Source of the DNA: Lophius americanus
Lineage: Eukaryota > Chordata > Actinopteri > Lophiiformes > Lophiidae
Assembly: GCA_037951165.1 (NCBI GenBank)
Contig: JBBDHG010000169.1
Location: 787,501-851,500 of the forward strand
Direction: 5' to 3'
Length of the DNA: 64,000 nt
The notes beneath the pieces were generated by a model that saw only the letters and a program-made list of their open reading frames with translations, searched no databases and was not told the origin of the DNA. This document shows positions 35,353 to 47,700 of the stretch, piece by piece. Each line of letters begins with the position of its first letter. The stretch's first letter is position 1. The translations under genes and the position numbers were made by a program.

Positions 35353-35745
35353 GTAAGTAATTCCATTTTCAGCTTTCTTTCATATCAGCCGCTCATTGGT
35401 TTTAGTTTTTGTCTCATCACCCATCTTTAGTCCACATACATGACAATTTTGGAGTCCAAATGACATAGTTTGCCATATATAATCAACTTTAAATTGGATG
35501 TTACTGCCGATAAATAAGGTATATTACATGCTTTTCGATTACCTGTCTGTTTAAATAATAACGAGAAGGCTGAAAATATCCTAAACAAGCATTACATGGT
35601 AAATAATAATGCTTCTTTTCTATGTATTAAAACCTCATTGAAATTGTGACAAATAAGGGAAGTTCTTTGGATTAAATTCAGTTATTGTTGACATAATTTG
35701 AGAACATGAGAAACAATGGAATTGTTTCTTTCTCTTCTTGTGAAG
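35353..35745 (+). other. 393-bp intron of the giant gene
   Basis: GTAAGT donor, acceptor TTTCTTTCTCTTCTTGTGAAG, AT-rich between, phase 0 on both sides. If it were retained, the frame would continue 25 codons and stop at 35428-35430. Confidence 0.9.
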
Positions 35746-38700
35746 GATAAGTTGACTTGCGTAAAGGCTCAGGTCAACAATTGGCTTACAAGAAGATCTG
35801 CAATCAAAGCGACCTTCTCAGTGAATGTATCTGAACTTCAAAAATCACAGATAGAAACTCCGGAAGACTTCCTCAAAAATCAGGCGATTGAAATTCGAAC
35901 AGGTGAAGGAGAAGCAGAAACAATGGATCAATGGATCAGAGTAGAAGACCAGCAACAGAGAGAAGAAATTAAAGAACGAGAGCTGGTGGACACCACGGTA
36001 CAACAGCATGTTCTCTTGCAGATGCGGACTCAGATGCAAATTCATGAAGAAATGATAACAGATGGTGATCAAAGACAAATTGCTGAAAATATAAGAGATA
36101 AAATCAAATTGGAAAGTCAGCTGTTCAAACTCAGGGAGAAAGAAGAGAAAATGTCAAAGCAAATAATGGATGGTATGAAGAACATGGAGGAAAAGCATCA
36201 AGAGATTGAAAGGCTCATCATGGAAATAAATAACCTGCAGAGCTGGAGACCAGATACTCAAACGGCTTTTCAGAATGCAGGTAAAGAAACTGTAAGTGTG
36301 AAGGAGCGAGTAACGGGACTACTGAGAGAAATAGAATACAAACAGAATTTGAATTTAACAATCAGTATTTTAAGTCACAAAGTAATTAACTCTGAAGGGC
36401 AAAAAGAGGAGAACGGCAATTTGGAGAAACAGGATGTCACTGATGAGTTTGACTCAATGAAATTTGATTTTCAGAGGGACAATCAATGCCTGGAGTCTAG
36501 TGAGGATTTACAGACAAATACTGATGAGATGGATGGAGATTCCTGTAAAAATGACACAAGGAGTGTTGACTTACAAGGACTTAAGGCAGAAATTAGTAAA
36601 ACACGAGACATCATACGTTTAGTTAACCTTGACCTTGGAAAACAAGCCCAACCAAGTGTGATGAACAGAGATCCCGTGGAAGAAGAGAGTGAGATTGGAA
36701 GATTAATGCGAGACATGAAACAATTCCAAGAGCTTTTGAAAGCAGTGAAAGCAGCAATGAAGCAAAGGGAAGCAAATCTAAAAGAGGAAACGAGCAATAT
36801 CAGATGCATGAAGGTTGTGGCAAAAAAGCAGAGAAGAGAACTTGATAAGAGATTAGAGACAATTCTGAGAGAGAGGGACAAATTAGGTGTTTTGGAAATG
36901 AAAATGCAGAGACAAACTGAGGTACAGGAAAAGAAGTTGGAGAAAATGTCAAATGTTAAAAACATCATGGTAAAACTGGCTGCTGAGACTAAAAAGAAAA
37001 GTGAAGACTTAGAGATCATGATGAAGAAGACGGAGGCAAAATTGAGACAATTAGAAGATCTGAAGAATTCTACTGATGCCACCAAACAAGAACTGGAAAA
37101 CGGATATCTGTTAATGTCCAAGGAGAAAGCCCGCTTTGATACATTCAAGTCTCAAATGTGGCAGCAAAAGAATAGTAAATCTGCTTTGGAAGATTCTGAC
37201 AGAGCAAAAGAAGACAGTAGGAAAAGGGAAACAGGTAAAGATAGGGAGAAGATGACAGAAATCAGAATGGGCAAAGGAAAGGAGAAAATGGAGGAAGAAA
37301 TGTCAAGACTTCGATCTGAAAATGAGAAACTGGAAGAACACGTTAAACTGATAACTGGAAGTTTGGATCAGAAAAGTTGTGAAATTGAACAGCTGCAAAA
37401 AGCATTGAGTGAGCAAGTCCAACAGAAGACTGAGAGAGAAGACATTACGATCAAAGAGCAGATTCAAGTAAAGGAGGACAATGTGGGGGTAACGAGACAA
37501 GGAGTCGAAGCAGAAATACATGAAATGATCCGTTTACAGCAAAGTATCCAAAGACAGAAATCTGAGCTTGATGAGAAAATGCATTCGAACAAGAGAATAA
37601 TGACAGAGATGGAGCTCCTGAGGTCGGAGCTGGAAATAAAGAAAATCGAAAGTGGACGGGCATTTAGAAAAAGCATGAGGAAAACCGAGGAGTGCGAGAA
37701 ACTGTGGAACGAAATTCAAAAAGAAAAGGATGTACTCAGCAGGGATACCAGAAAGAGAAGAAGAGAGTTAGTCCGAGAACGAGCTAAAACCTTGAAAGAA
37801 AGGGATGATTTAGAAGCGCTGAAGATAAAACTGCACCGACAGAGGCCGGCTGAGAAGAAGCAGATTACTTCTCCTACCCAAGTATACACAGAACATGAAA
37901 AACAAGACCCGGAGAGAGAGGATATTGTGCATCAAACCTTGAAAGTCAACAATTCAATTAATGAAATTACAAACATTGGGCAAAAAATTCATTCATATTT
38001 TCTGAAACTTAGGGCGGAACTAGGAGATTTGGAAAAGGTAAATGAAGAGGTGGGTAAACAAATGGAGGAGATAAAAGCATTAAAGGCTGCAAACAGGCGT
38101 TTACGAGACGATATGAGCAGGATGAAATCGCAATTAAGCGTGGGATTTGAAAAAATGGCTTCAAACATAAAGACAGAGAGGGAATTAATGGTCCAAATGT
38201 GGAAGGACATCCAACAAGAGAAGCAGGAGCTTGGGTTAAGGCTCCAGGCCACAAAAAGAGAGAGAGTAGAGATGGATGTCGTTCTGTCTGAGTTGAAAAT
38301 CCGAAAACAAGAAAATCATCAGCTGGTCCGAAAAGGTGCTCTCAAAGAACTGGAGCTTAAAAAGATGTGGGCTGACATAGAGGGAGAAAGAGACGCTTTC
38401 CAGAGGGAATCTCAGAAGAGGAGTAGAGACTTTGAACAGAGAATGGAAAAGATCTCTAGAGAGAGGGATGAACTGGAGGTAATGAAACTGAAGCTGCTAA
38501 GAGAAAGACGTGGAAGCGAAAGCGACACAAAAGAGTCCGCCATCACAAACGTGCCGAATGAAATTCAAAAACTCATGGGACTAACTCACACATTTATGCA
38601 AAAATGTGTCATTATTACAAAACACAGTGAAGTTTTAAAAGCCAAAGCTACAGATGATAAACAACACATGGAAGCCCAGACAAAAATCATAAACCAGACA

Positions 38701-41700
38701 AGAGAGGAAATTGGACACATCAAGACAGAGATGATTAGACAAAAGGAAACTATGAGATGTACTCTGAGGAACATCCAACAAATGAAAACACATGTACAAG
38801 TCAAGGTGACCAGCATAGAAGAGAAAATATCGCTTTTGAAAAGAAAGGAGAATATCCAAGAAACACCAAGAGAATTCATCTTGGCAGAGGATGAACTAGA
38901 TAATGAGAAGCAAAAAGAAGATCATTTGATTAGTGTAATAGAAGAAAAACTGCCTTTGGATCGAGAAAATAAGACGCTTACATTGGAACTTCTGAAACCC
39001 CTTGAAGTGGAGATTAAGGAGAAGGAATACAGAATAAAAGCAGCGCATCTACATGATAAATCTGGAATTACTCATACAAAAGAAGAAATACAAGGTCAAG
39101 AGACACTGGAGATCAGAATGAAAGAATCAGACAATCAAAATCACAATCAGGAGACAAGCAAAGAGGTGATGAACAAAGAGAAACTAGAATTGAACCAGAG
39201 GACATCTGGCATTCAGAAAAAAATTGATATATTAGAACGGCTAATGAAAGAGTTTGTAGGTAAGTTAGAAAATACAAAGGCTGAACAACAAATGAAGAAA
39301 GAACATACAGAAATTCTTCTTGAGCAGATAATCAGAGAAAAAGGCGAGATTGAAGATCTGACTCTTAAGGCTAAGACAAAAAGGCATTTACTTGACAATG
39401 TCATGAACATGATTACATTTAGACAAAAAGAACAAGAAATCAAAGAAAATGAGTTGAAGATACTAAGGAACAAACTGGAAACCAGTGAAGATAATGTCCA
39501 AATGGAAAGAAAAGAGCTAGAAGAATTGAGAAAGGACCTCGATGAGAAGAAAGAGGTGGTTAATGCTGCCATGATGAACATCAGTGAAGAGAGAGAACAA
39601 CTCACTAAAACAAAGACTGACCAGGACGAAGACCGAGAAATGCTTTTGAAACAAAAGGAAAGAATGGATGAAAAAAGTTCTGAGCTGACAATGAGAGAGG
39701 ATCAGATCATCAATGAAAAGGAATCTTTAGAAAGTGTGAGAAGGAAACTTGAACAATTGAAAGAGACTATGTTTGATATCATGAAATACAAAATGGAAAG
39801 TTTGGAACCAGATAAACAAGTAATGCAACACCACATAGACCAGTTGGAAATGTCAAAGATGGAGCTTCTACAAATGAAAGAACAAGCAGACAGGATGTTT
39901 GATGAGATAAACACAAAGAAGCCCAACATTGAAGATCTGGTTCTTCACCTTCAGACAGAAAGAGACTATGTTAAAAATGTGACATATGCGATTTCCTTAA
40001 AACAAAAAGAACAAGAACTAAAAGGAGATGAGCTAAAGAGAATAGGACAAGAACTGGAAACCAGTAAGAACAACATCCTGATTGAAAGGAAGGAACTGGA
40101 ACTTTGGAGGAAGGAGCTCAATGACAAGAAAGAGGAGGTTGAAGCTACAATGAAAAACAAGATACAGAAAGTTGACCTACATAATCAAGATGTGCAAAGA
40201 TTATGCCTTGTATTGGAGAAAAAGCTCAAAGACTTTGATCAAGAAAGGGACCAGATGTTGGTTTACAAAAAGTTGATAGAGAAACTAAAGGATGATCTGA
40301 AGAGTCTACTGTCAGACATGGTCGTCCAGAGAGAAGACATGGAAAATCAATGGAAGCAAAAGTTGCAGTTGGAAAAACAAGATCTCAATAACCTGAAGGA
40401 AGAGCTGAAGCAAGAGAGAGAAGATCTAGACAGAGGGAATGAGATGATGAAGAGACAGAAACTTGACTTGGAGCAGATGAGGTCTGACATTCAGAAACAA
40501 ACAGACATGTTGAAACATAATGAACAAGTAATAAATGAGAAAAGAGAGGTGTTGGAACTCACAAAGACTGAACTAGAGAAGATGAAAGATCATGCAGACA
40601 GAATGTTTGGTGAGATAAACAAAGAGAAGACCAACATTCAAGGTCTGACTCTTCAGGTTCAGAAAGAAAGACACATGATTACCTCAAAACAAAAAGAACA
40701 AGAACTCAGAGAAGATGCACTAACGCAAGTGAAAGAAGAATTGGAAACCAGGAACCATCATGTCCAAATGGAAAGGAAAGATCTGGAATTCCTGAAGAAG
40801 GAACTCAATGAGAAGAAAGAGGAGGTTAAAGCTGCCATGAAGAGCATCAGTGCAGACAGAGAACAACTCACTAAAATAAAGACTGACTATGACAAAGAGA
40901 GAGACATGCTTTTGAAACAAAAGGAAAGAATGGAGATAGAAAGTTCTGAGCTGAAGATGAGAGAAGATCAGCTCATGAATGAAATGAAGTCTTTAGAAAG
41001 TAAGAAAAACACATTTCAACAAGCGATGGAGAAGATGTTGGATATCATGAAGAACAAAATGGAAAGTTTGGAAGAGAAAACTACAAATGTGCTGATTCTG
41101 GGCTCTGTTTCTGAAGAAAAGATCAGAGATTTGAATAAACAGAAAGAAGACATGGATTGTTGTTCTGAACTGTTGGAGAGAGGAAAGGAAGGTCTAAGAT
41201 GTCTACTGTCAGACATGGTCATCCAGAGACAAGACATGGACAATCAGTGGAGACAAAAGTTGGAGATGGAAAAACAAGATCTCAAGAAACTGAAGGAAGA
41301 GCTGGAGAAAGAGAGAGAAGATCTGGATGGAGGGAAAGACATGATGAACATGATTAAACTTGACATGTCGCGTAGGAGGTCTGATGTTCAGAGACAGAGT
41401 GAAGTTCTGGAACAAGATAAACAAGGAATGCAACACCACATAGACCAGTTGGAAATGTCAAAGATGGAGCTTCTACAAATGAAAGAACAAGCAGACAGGA
41501 TGCTTGATGAGATAAACACAAAGAAGCCCAACATTGAAGATCTGGTTCTTCAGCTTCAGACAGAAAGAGACTATGTTAAAAATGTGACATGTGCGATTTT
41601 GTCAAAACAAAAAGAACAAGAACTAAAAGAAGATGAGCTAAAGAGAATAGGACAAGAACTGGAAACCAGTAAGAACAACATCCTGATTGAAAGGAAGGAA

Positions 41701-44700
41701 CTGGAACTTTGGAGGAAGGAGCTCAATGACAAGAAAGAGGAGGTTGAAGCTACAATGAAAAGCAAGATGCAGAAAGTTGACCTACATCATCAAGATGTGC
41801 AAAGATTAGGCCTTGTATTGGAGAAAAAGCTCAAAGACTTTGATCAAGAAAGGGACAAGATGTTGGTTTACAAAAAGTTGATAGAGAAACTAAAGGATGA
41901 TCTGAAGAGTCTACTGTCAGACATGGTCATCCAGAGAGAAGACATGGAAAATCAATGGAAGCAAAAGATGGAATTGGAAAAACAAGATCTCAAAAAATTG
42001 AAGGAAGACCTGAATAAAGAGAGAGAAGATCTAGACAGAGGGAATGAGATGATGAAGAGACAGAAACATGACTTGGAGCAGATGAGGTCTGACATTCAGA
42101 AACAAACAGACATGTTGAAACATAATGAACAAGTAATAAATGAGAAAAGAGAGGTGTTGGAACTCACAAAGACTGAACTAGAGAAGATGAAAGATCATGC
42201 AGACAGAATGTTTGATGAGATAAACAAAGAGAAGACCAACATTCAAGGTCTGACTCTTCAGGTTCAGAAAGAAAGACACATGATTACCTCAAAACAAAAA
42301 GAACAAGAACTCAGAGAAGATGCACTAACGCAAGTGAAAGAAGAATTGGAAACCAGTAACCATCATGTCCAAATGGAAAGGAAAGATCTGGAATTCCTGA
42401 GGAAGGTTCTCAATGAGAAGAAAGAGGAGGTTGAAGCTGCCATGAAGAGCATCAGTGCAGACAGAGAACAACTCACTAAAATAAAGACTGACTATGACAA
42501 AGAGAGAGACATGCTTTTGAAACAAAAGGAAAGAATGGAGATAGAAAGTTCTGAGCTGAAGATGAGAGAAGATCAGCTCATGAATGAAATGAAGTCTTTA
42601 GAAAGTAAGAAAAACACATTTCAACAAGCGATGGAGAAGATGTTGGATATCATGAAGAACAAAATGGAAAGTTTGGAAGAGAAAACTACAAATGTGCTGA
42701 TTCTGGGCTCTGTTTCTGAAAAAAAGATCAGAGATTTGAATAAACAGAAAGAAGACATGGATTGTTGTTCTGAACTGTTGGAGAGAGGAAAGGAAGGTCT
42801 AAGATGTCTACTGTCAGACATGGTCATCCAGAGACAAGACACGGAAAATCAGTGGAGACAAAAGTTGGAGATGGAAAAACAAGATCTGAAGAAACTGAAG
42901 GAAGAGCTGGAGAAAGAGAGAGAAGATCTGGATAGAGGGAAAGACATGATGAACATGATTAAACTTGACATGTCGCGTAGGAGGTCTGATGTTCAGAGAC
43001 AGAGTGAAGTTCTGGAACAAGATAAACAAGGAATGCAACACCACATAGACCAGTTGGAAATGTCAAAGATGGAGCTTCTACAAATGAAAGAACAAGCAGA
43101 CAGGATGCTTGATGAGATAAACACAAAGAAGTCCAACATTGAAGATCTGGTTCTTCAGCTTCAGACAGAAAGAGACTATGTTAAAAATGTGACATATGCG
43201 ATTTCCTCAAAACAAAAAGAACAAGAACTAAAAGAAGATGAGCTAAAGAGAATAGGACAAGAACTGGAAACCAGTAAGAACAACATCCTGATTGAAAGGA
43301 AGGAACTGGAACTTTGGAGGAAGGAGCTCAATGACAAGAAAGAGGAGGTTGAAGCTACAATGAAAAGCAAGATGCAGAAAGTTGACCTACATCATCAAGA
43401 TGTGCAAAGATTATGCCTTGTATTGGAGAAAAAGCTCAAAGACTTTGATCAAGAAAGGGACCAGATGTTGGTTTACAAAAAGTTGATAGAGAAACTAAAG
43501 GATGATCTGAAGAGTCTACTGTCAGACATGGTCATCCAGAGAGAAGACATGGAAAATCAATGGAAGCAAAAGTTGGAGTTTGAAAGACAAGATCTCAATC
43601 ACCTCAAGGAAGAGCTGAAGCAAGAGAGAGAAGATCTAGACAGAGGGAATGAGATGATGAAGAGCCAGAAACTTGACTTGGAGCAGATGAGGTCTGACAT
43701 TCAGAAACAAACAGACATGTTGAAACATAATGAACAAGTAATAAATGAGGAAAGAGAGGTGTTGGAACTCACAAAGACTGAACTAGAGAAGATGAAAGAT
43801 CATGCAGACAGAATGTTTGATGAGATAAACAAAGAGAAGACCAACATTCAAGGTCTGACTCTTCATGTTCAGAAAGAAAGAGACATGATTACCTCAAAAC
43901 AAAAAGAACAAGAACTCAGAGAAGATGCACTAACGCAAGTGAAAGAAGAATTGGAAACCAGGAACCATCATGTCCAAATGGAAAGGAAAGATCTGGAATT
44001 CCTGAAGAAGGAACTCAATGAGAAGAAAGAGGAGGTTAAAGCTGCCATGAAGAGCATCAGTGCAGACAGAGAACAACTCACTAAAATAAAGACTGACTAT
44101 GACAAAGAGAGAGACATGCTTTTGAAACAAAAGGAAAGAATGGAGATAGAAAGTTCTGAGCTGAAGATGAGAGAAGATCAGCTCATGAATGAAATGAAGT
44201 CTTTAGAAAGTAAGAAAAACACATTTCAACAAGCGATGGAGAAGATGTTGGATATCATGAAGAACAAAATGGAAAGTTTGGAAGAGAAAACTACAAATGT
44301 GCTGATTCTGGGCACTGTTTCTGAAGAAAAGATCAGAGATTTGAATAAACAGAAAGAAGACATGGATTGTTGTTCTGAACTGTTGGAGAGAGGAAAGGAA
44401 GGTCTAAGATGTCTACTGTCAGACATGGTCATCCAGAGACAAGACATGGACAATCAGTGGAGACAAAAGATGGAGCTAGAAAAACAAGATCTGAAGAAAC
44501 TGAAGGAAGAGCTGGAGAAAGAGAGAGAAGATCTGGATAGAAGGAAAGACATGATGAACATGATTAAACTTGACATGTCGCGTAGGAGGTCTGATGTTCA
44601 GAGACAGAGTGAAGTTCTGGAACAAGATAAACAAGGAATGCAACACCACATAGACCAGTTGGAAATGTCAAAGATGGAGCTTCTACAAATGAAAGAACAA

Positions 44701-47700
44701 GCAGACAGGATGCTTGATGAGATAAACACAAAGAAGCCCAACATTGAAGATCTGGTTCTTCAGCTTCAGACAGAAAGAGACTATGTTAAAAATGTGACAT
44801 ATGCGATTTCCTCAAAACAAAAAGAACAAGAACTAAAAGAAGATGAGCTAAAGAGAATAGGACAAGAACTGGAAACCAGTAAGAACAACATCCTGATTGA
44901 AAGGAAGGAACTGGAACTTTGGAGGAAGGAGCTCAATGACAAGAAAGAGGAGGTTGAAGCTACAATGAAAAGCAAGATGCAGAAAGTTGACCTACATAAT
45001 CAAGATGTGCAAAGATTATGCCTTGTATTGGAGGAAAAGCTCAAAGACTTTGATCAAGAAAGGGACCAGATGTTGGTTTACAAAAAGTTGATAGAGAAAC
45101 TAAAGGATGATCTGAAGAGTCTACTGTCAGACATGGTCGTCCAGAGAGAAGACATGGAAAATCAATGGAAGCAAAAGTTGGAATTTGAAAGACAAGATCT
45201 CAATAACCTGAAGGAAGAGCTGGAGAAAGAGAGAGAAGATCTAGACAGAGGGAATGAGACGATGAAGAGACAGAAACTTGACTTGGAGCAGATGAGGTCT
45301 GACATTCAGAAACAAACAGACATGTTGAAACATAATGAACAAGTAATAAATGAGAAAAGAGAGGTGTTGGAACTCACAAAGACTGAACTAGAGAAGATGA
45401 AAGATCATGCAGACAGAATGTTTGATGAGATAAACAAAGAGAAGACCAACATTCAAGGTCTGACTCTTCAGGTTCAGAAAGAAAGAGACATGATTACCTC
45501 AAAACAAAAAGAACAAGAACTCAGAGAAGATGCACTAACGCAAGTGAAAGAAGAATTGGAAACCAGTAACCATCATGTCCAAATGGAAAGGAAAGATCTG
45601 GAATTCCTGAAGAAGGAACTCAATGAGAAGAAAGAGGAGGTTGAAGCTGCCATGAAGAGAATCAGTGCAGATAGAGAACAACTCACTAAAATAAAGACTG
45701 ACTATGACAAAGAGAGAGACATGCTTTTGACACAAAAGGAAAGAATGGAGATAGAAAGTTCTGAGCTGAAGATGAGAGAAGATCAGCTCATGAATGAAAT
45801 GAAGTCTTTAGAAATTAAGAAAACCACATTTCAACAAACGATGGAGAAGATGTTGGATATCATGAAGAACAAAATGGAAAGTTTGGAAGAGAAAACTACA
45901 AATGTGGTGATTCTGGGCACTGTTTCTGAAGAAAAGATCAGAGATTTGAATAAACAGAAAGAAGACATGGATTGTTGTTCTGAACTGTTGGAGAGAGGAA
46001 AGGAAGGTCTAAGATGTCTACTGTCAGACATGGTCATCCAGAGACAAGACATGGACAATCAGTGGAGACAAAAGTCGGAGCTAGAAAAACAAGATCTGAA
46101 GAAACTGAAGGAAGAGCTGGAGAAAGAGAGAGAAGATCTGGATAGAAGGAAAGACATGATGAACATGATTAAACTTGACATGTCGCGTAGGAGGTCTGAT
46201 GTTCAGAGACAGAGTGAAATTCTGGAACAAGATAAACAAGGAATGCAACACCACATAGACCAGTTGGAAATGTCAAAGATGGAGCTACTACAAATGAAAG
46301 AACAAGCAGACAGGATGCTTGATGAGATAAACACAAAGAAGCCCAACATTGAAGATCTGGTTCTTCAGCTTCACACAGAAAGAGACTATATTAAAAAGGT
46401 GACATATGCGATTTCGTCAAAACAAAAAGAACAAGAACTAAAAGAAGATGAGCTAAAGAGAATAGGACAAGAACTGGAAACCAGTAAGAACAACATCCTG
46501 ATTGAAAGGAAGGAACTGCAACTTTGGAGGAAGGAGCTCAACGACAAGAAAGAGGAGGTTGAAGCTACAATGAAAAACAAAATACAGAAAGTTGACCTAC
46601 ATAATCAAGATGTGCAAAGATTATGCCTTGTATTGGAGGAAAAGATCAAAGAATTTGATCTAGAAAGGGACCAGATGTTGGTTTACAAAAAGTTGATGGA
46701 GAAACTAAAGGATGATCTGAAGAGTCTACTGTCAGACATGGTCGTCCAGAGAGAAGACATGGAAAATCAATGGAAGCAAAAGTTTGAGTTTGAAAGAGAA
46801 GATCTCAATCACCTCAAGGAAGATCTGAAGCAAGAGAGAGAAGATCTAGACAGAGGGAATGAGATGATGAAGAGACAGAAACTTGACTTGGAGCAGATGG
46901 GGTCTGACATTCAGAAACAAACAGACATGTTGAAACATAATGAACAAGTAATAAATGAGAAAAGAGAGGTGTTGGAACTCACAAAGACTGAACTAGAGAA
47001 GATGAAAGATCATGCAGACAGAATGTTTGATGAGATAAACAAAGAGAAGACCAACATTCAAGGTCTGACTCTTCAGCTTCAGAAAGAAAGAGACATGATT
47101 ACCTTAAAACAAAAAGAACAAGAACTCAGAGAAGATGCACTAACGCAAGTGAAAGAAGAATTGGAAACCAGTAACCATCATGTCCAAATGGAAAGGAAAG
47201 ATCTGGAATTCCTGAAGAAGGTTCTCAAAGAGAAGAAAGAGGAGGTTGAAGCTGCCATGAAGAGCATCAGTGCAGACAGAGAACAACTCACTAAAATAAA
47301 GACTGACTATGACAAAGAGAGAGACATGCTTTTGAAACAAAAGGAAAGAATGGAGATAGAAAGTTCTGAGCTGAAGATGAGAGAAGATCAGCTCATGAAT
47401 GAAATGAAGTCTTTAGAAAGTAAGAAAAACACATTTCAACAAGCGATGGAGAAGATGTTGGATATCATGAAGAACAAAATGGAAAGTTTGGAAGAGAAAA
47501 CTACAAATGTGCTGATTCTGGGCTCTGTTTCTGAAGAAAAGATCAGAGATTTGAATAAACAGAAAGAAGACATGGATTGTTGCTCTGAACTGTTGGAGAG
47601 AGGAAAGGAAGGTCTAAGATGTCTACTGTCAGACATGGTCATCCAGAGACAAGACATGGACAATCAGTGGAGACAAAAGTTGGAGATGGAAAAACAAGAT

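Noticed and set aside
33502..35430. A complete 642-residue gene ending at 35430
   Set aside because: The last 25 codons are intronic: a perfect GTAAGT lies at 35353 and the coiled coil resumes in phase after a strong acceptor at 35745. It is kept only as a possible retained-intron isoform.
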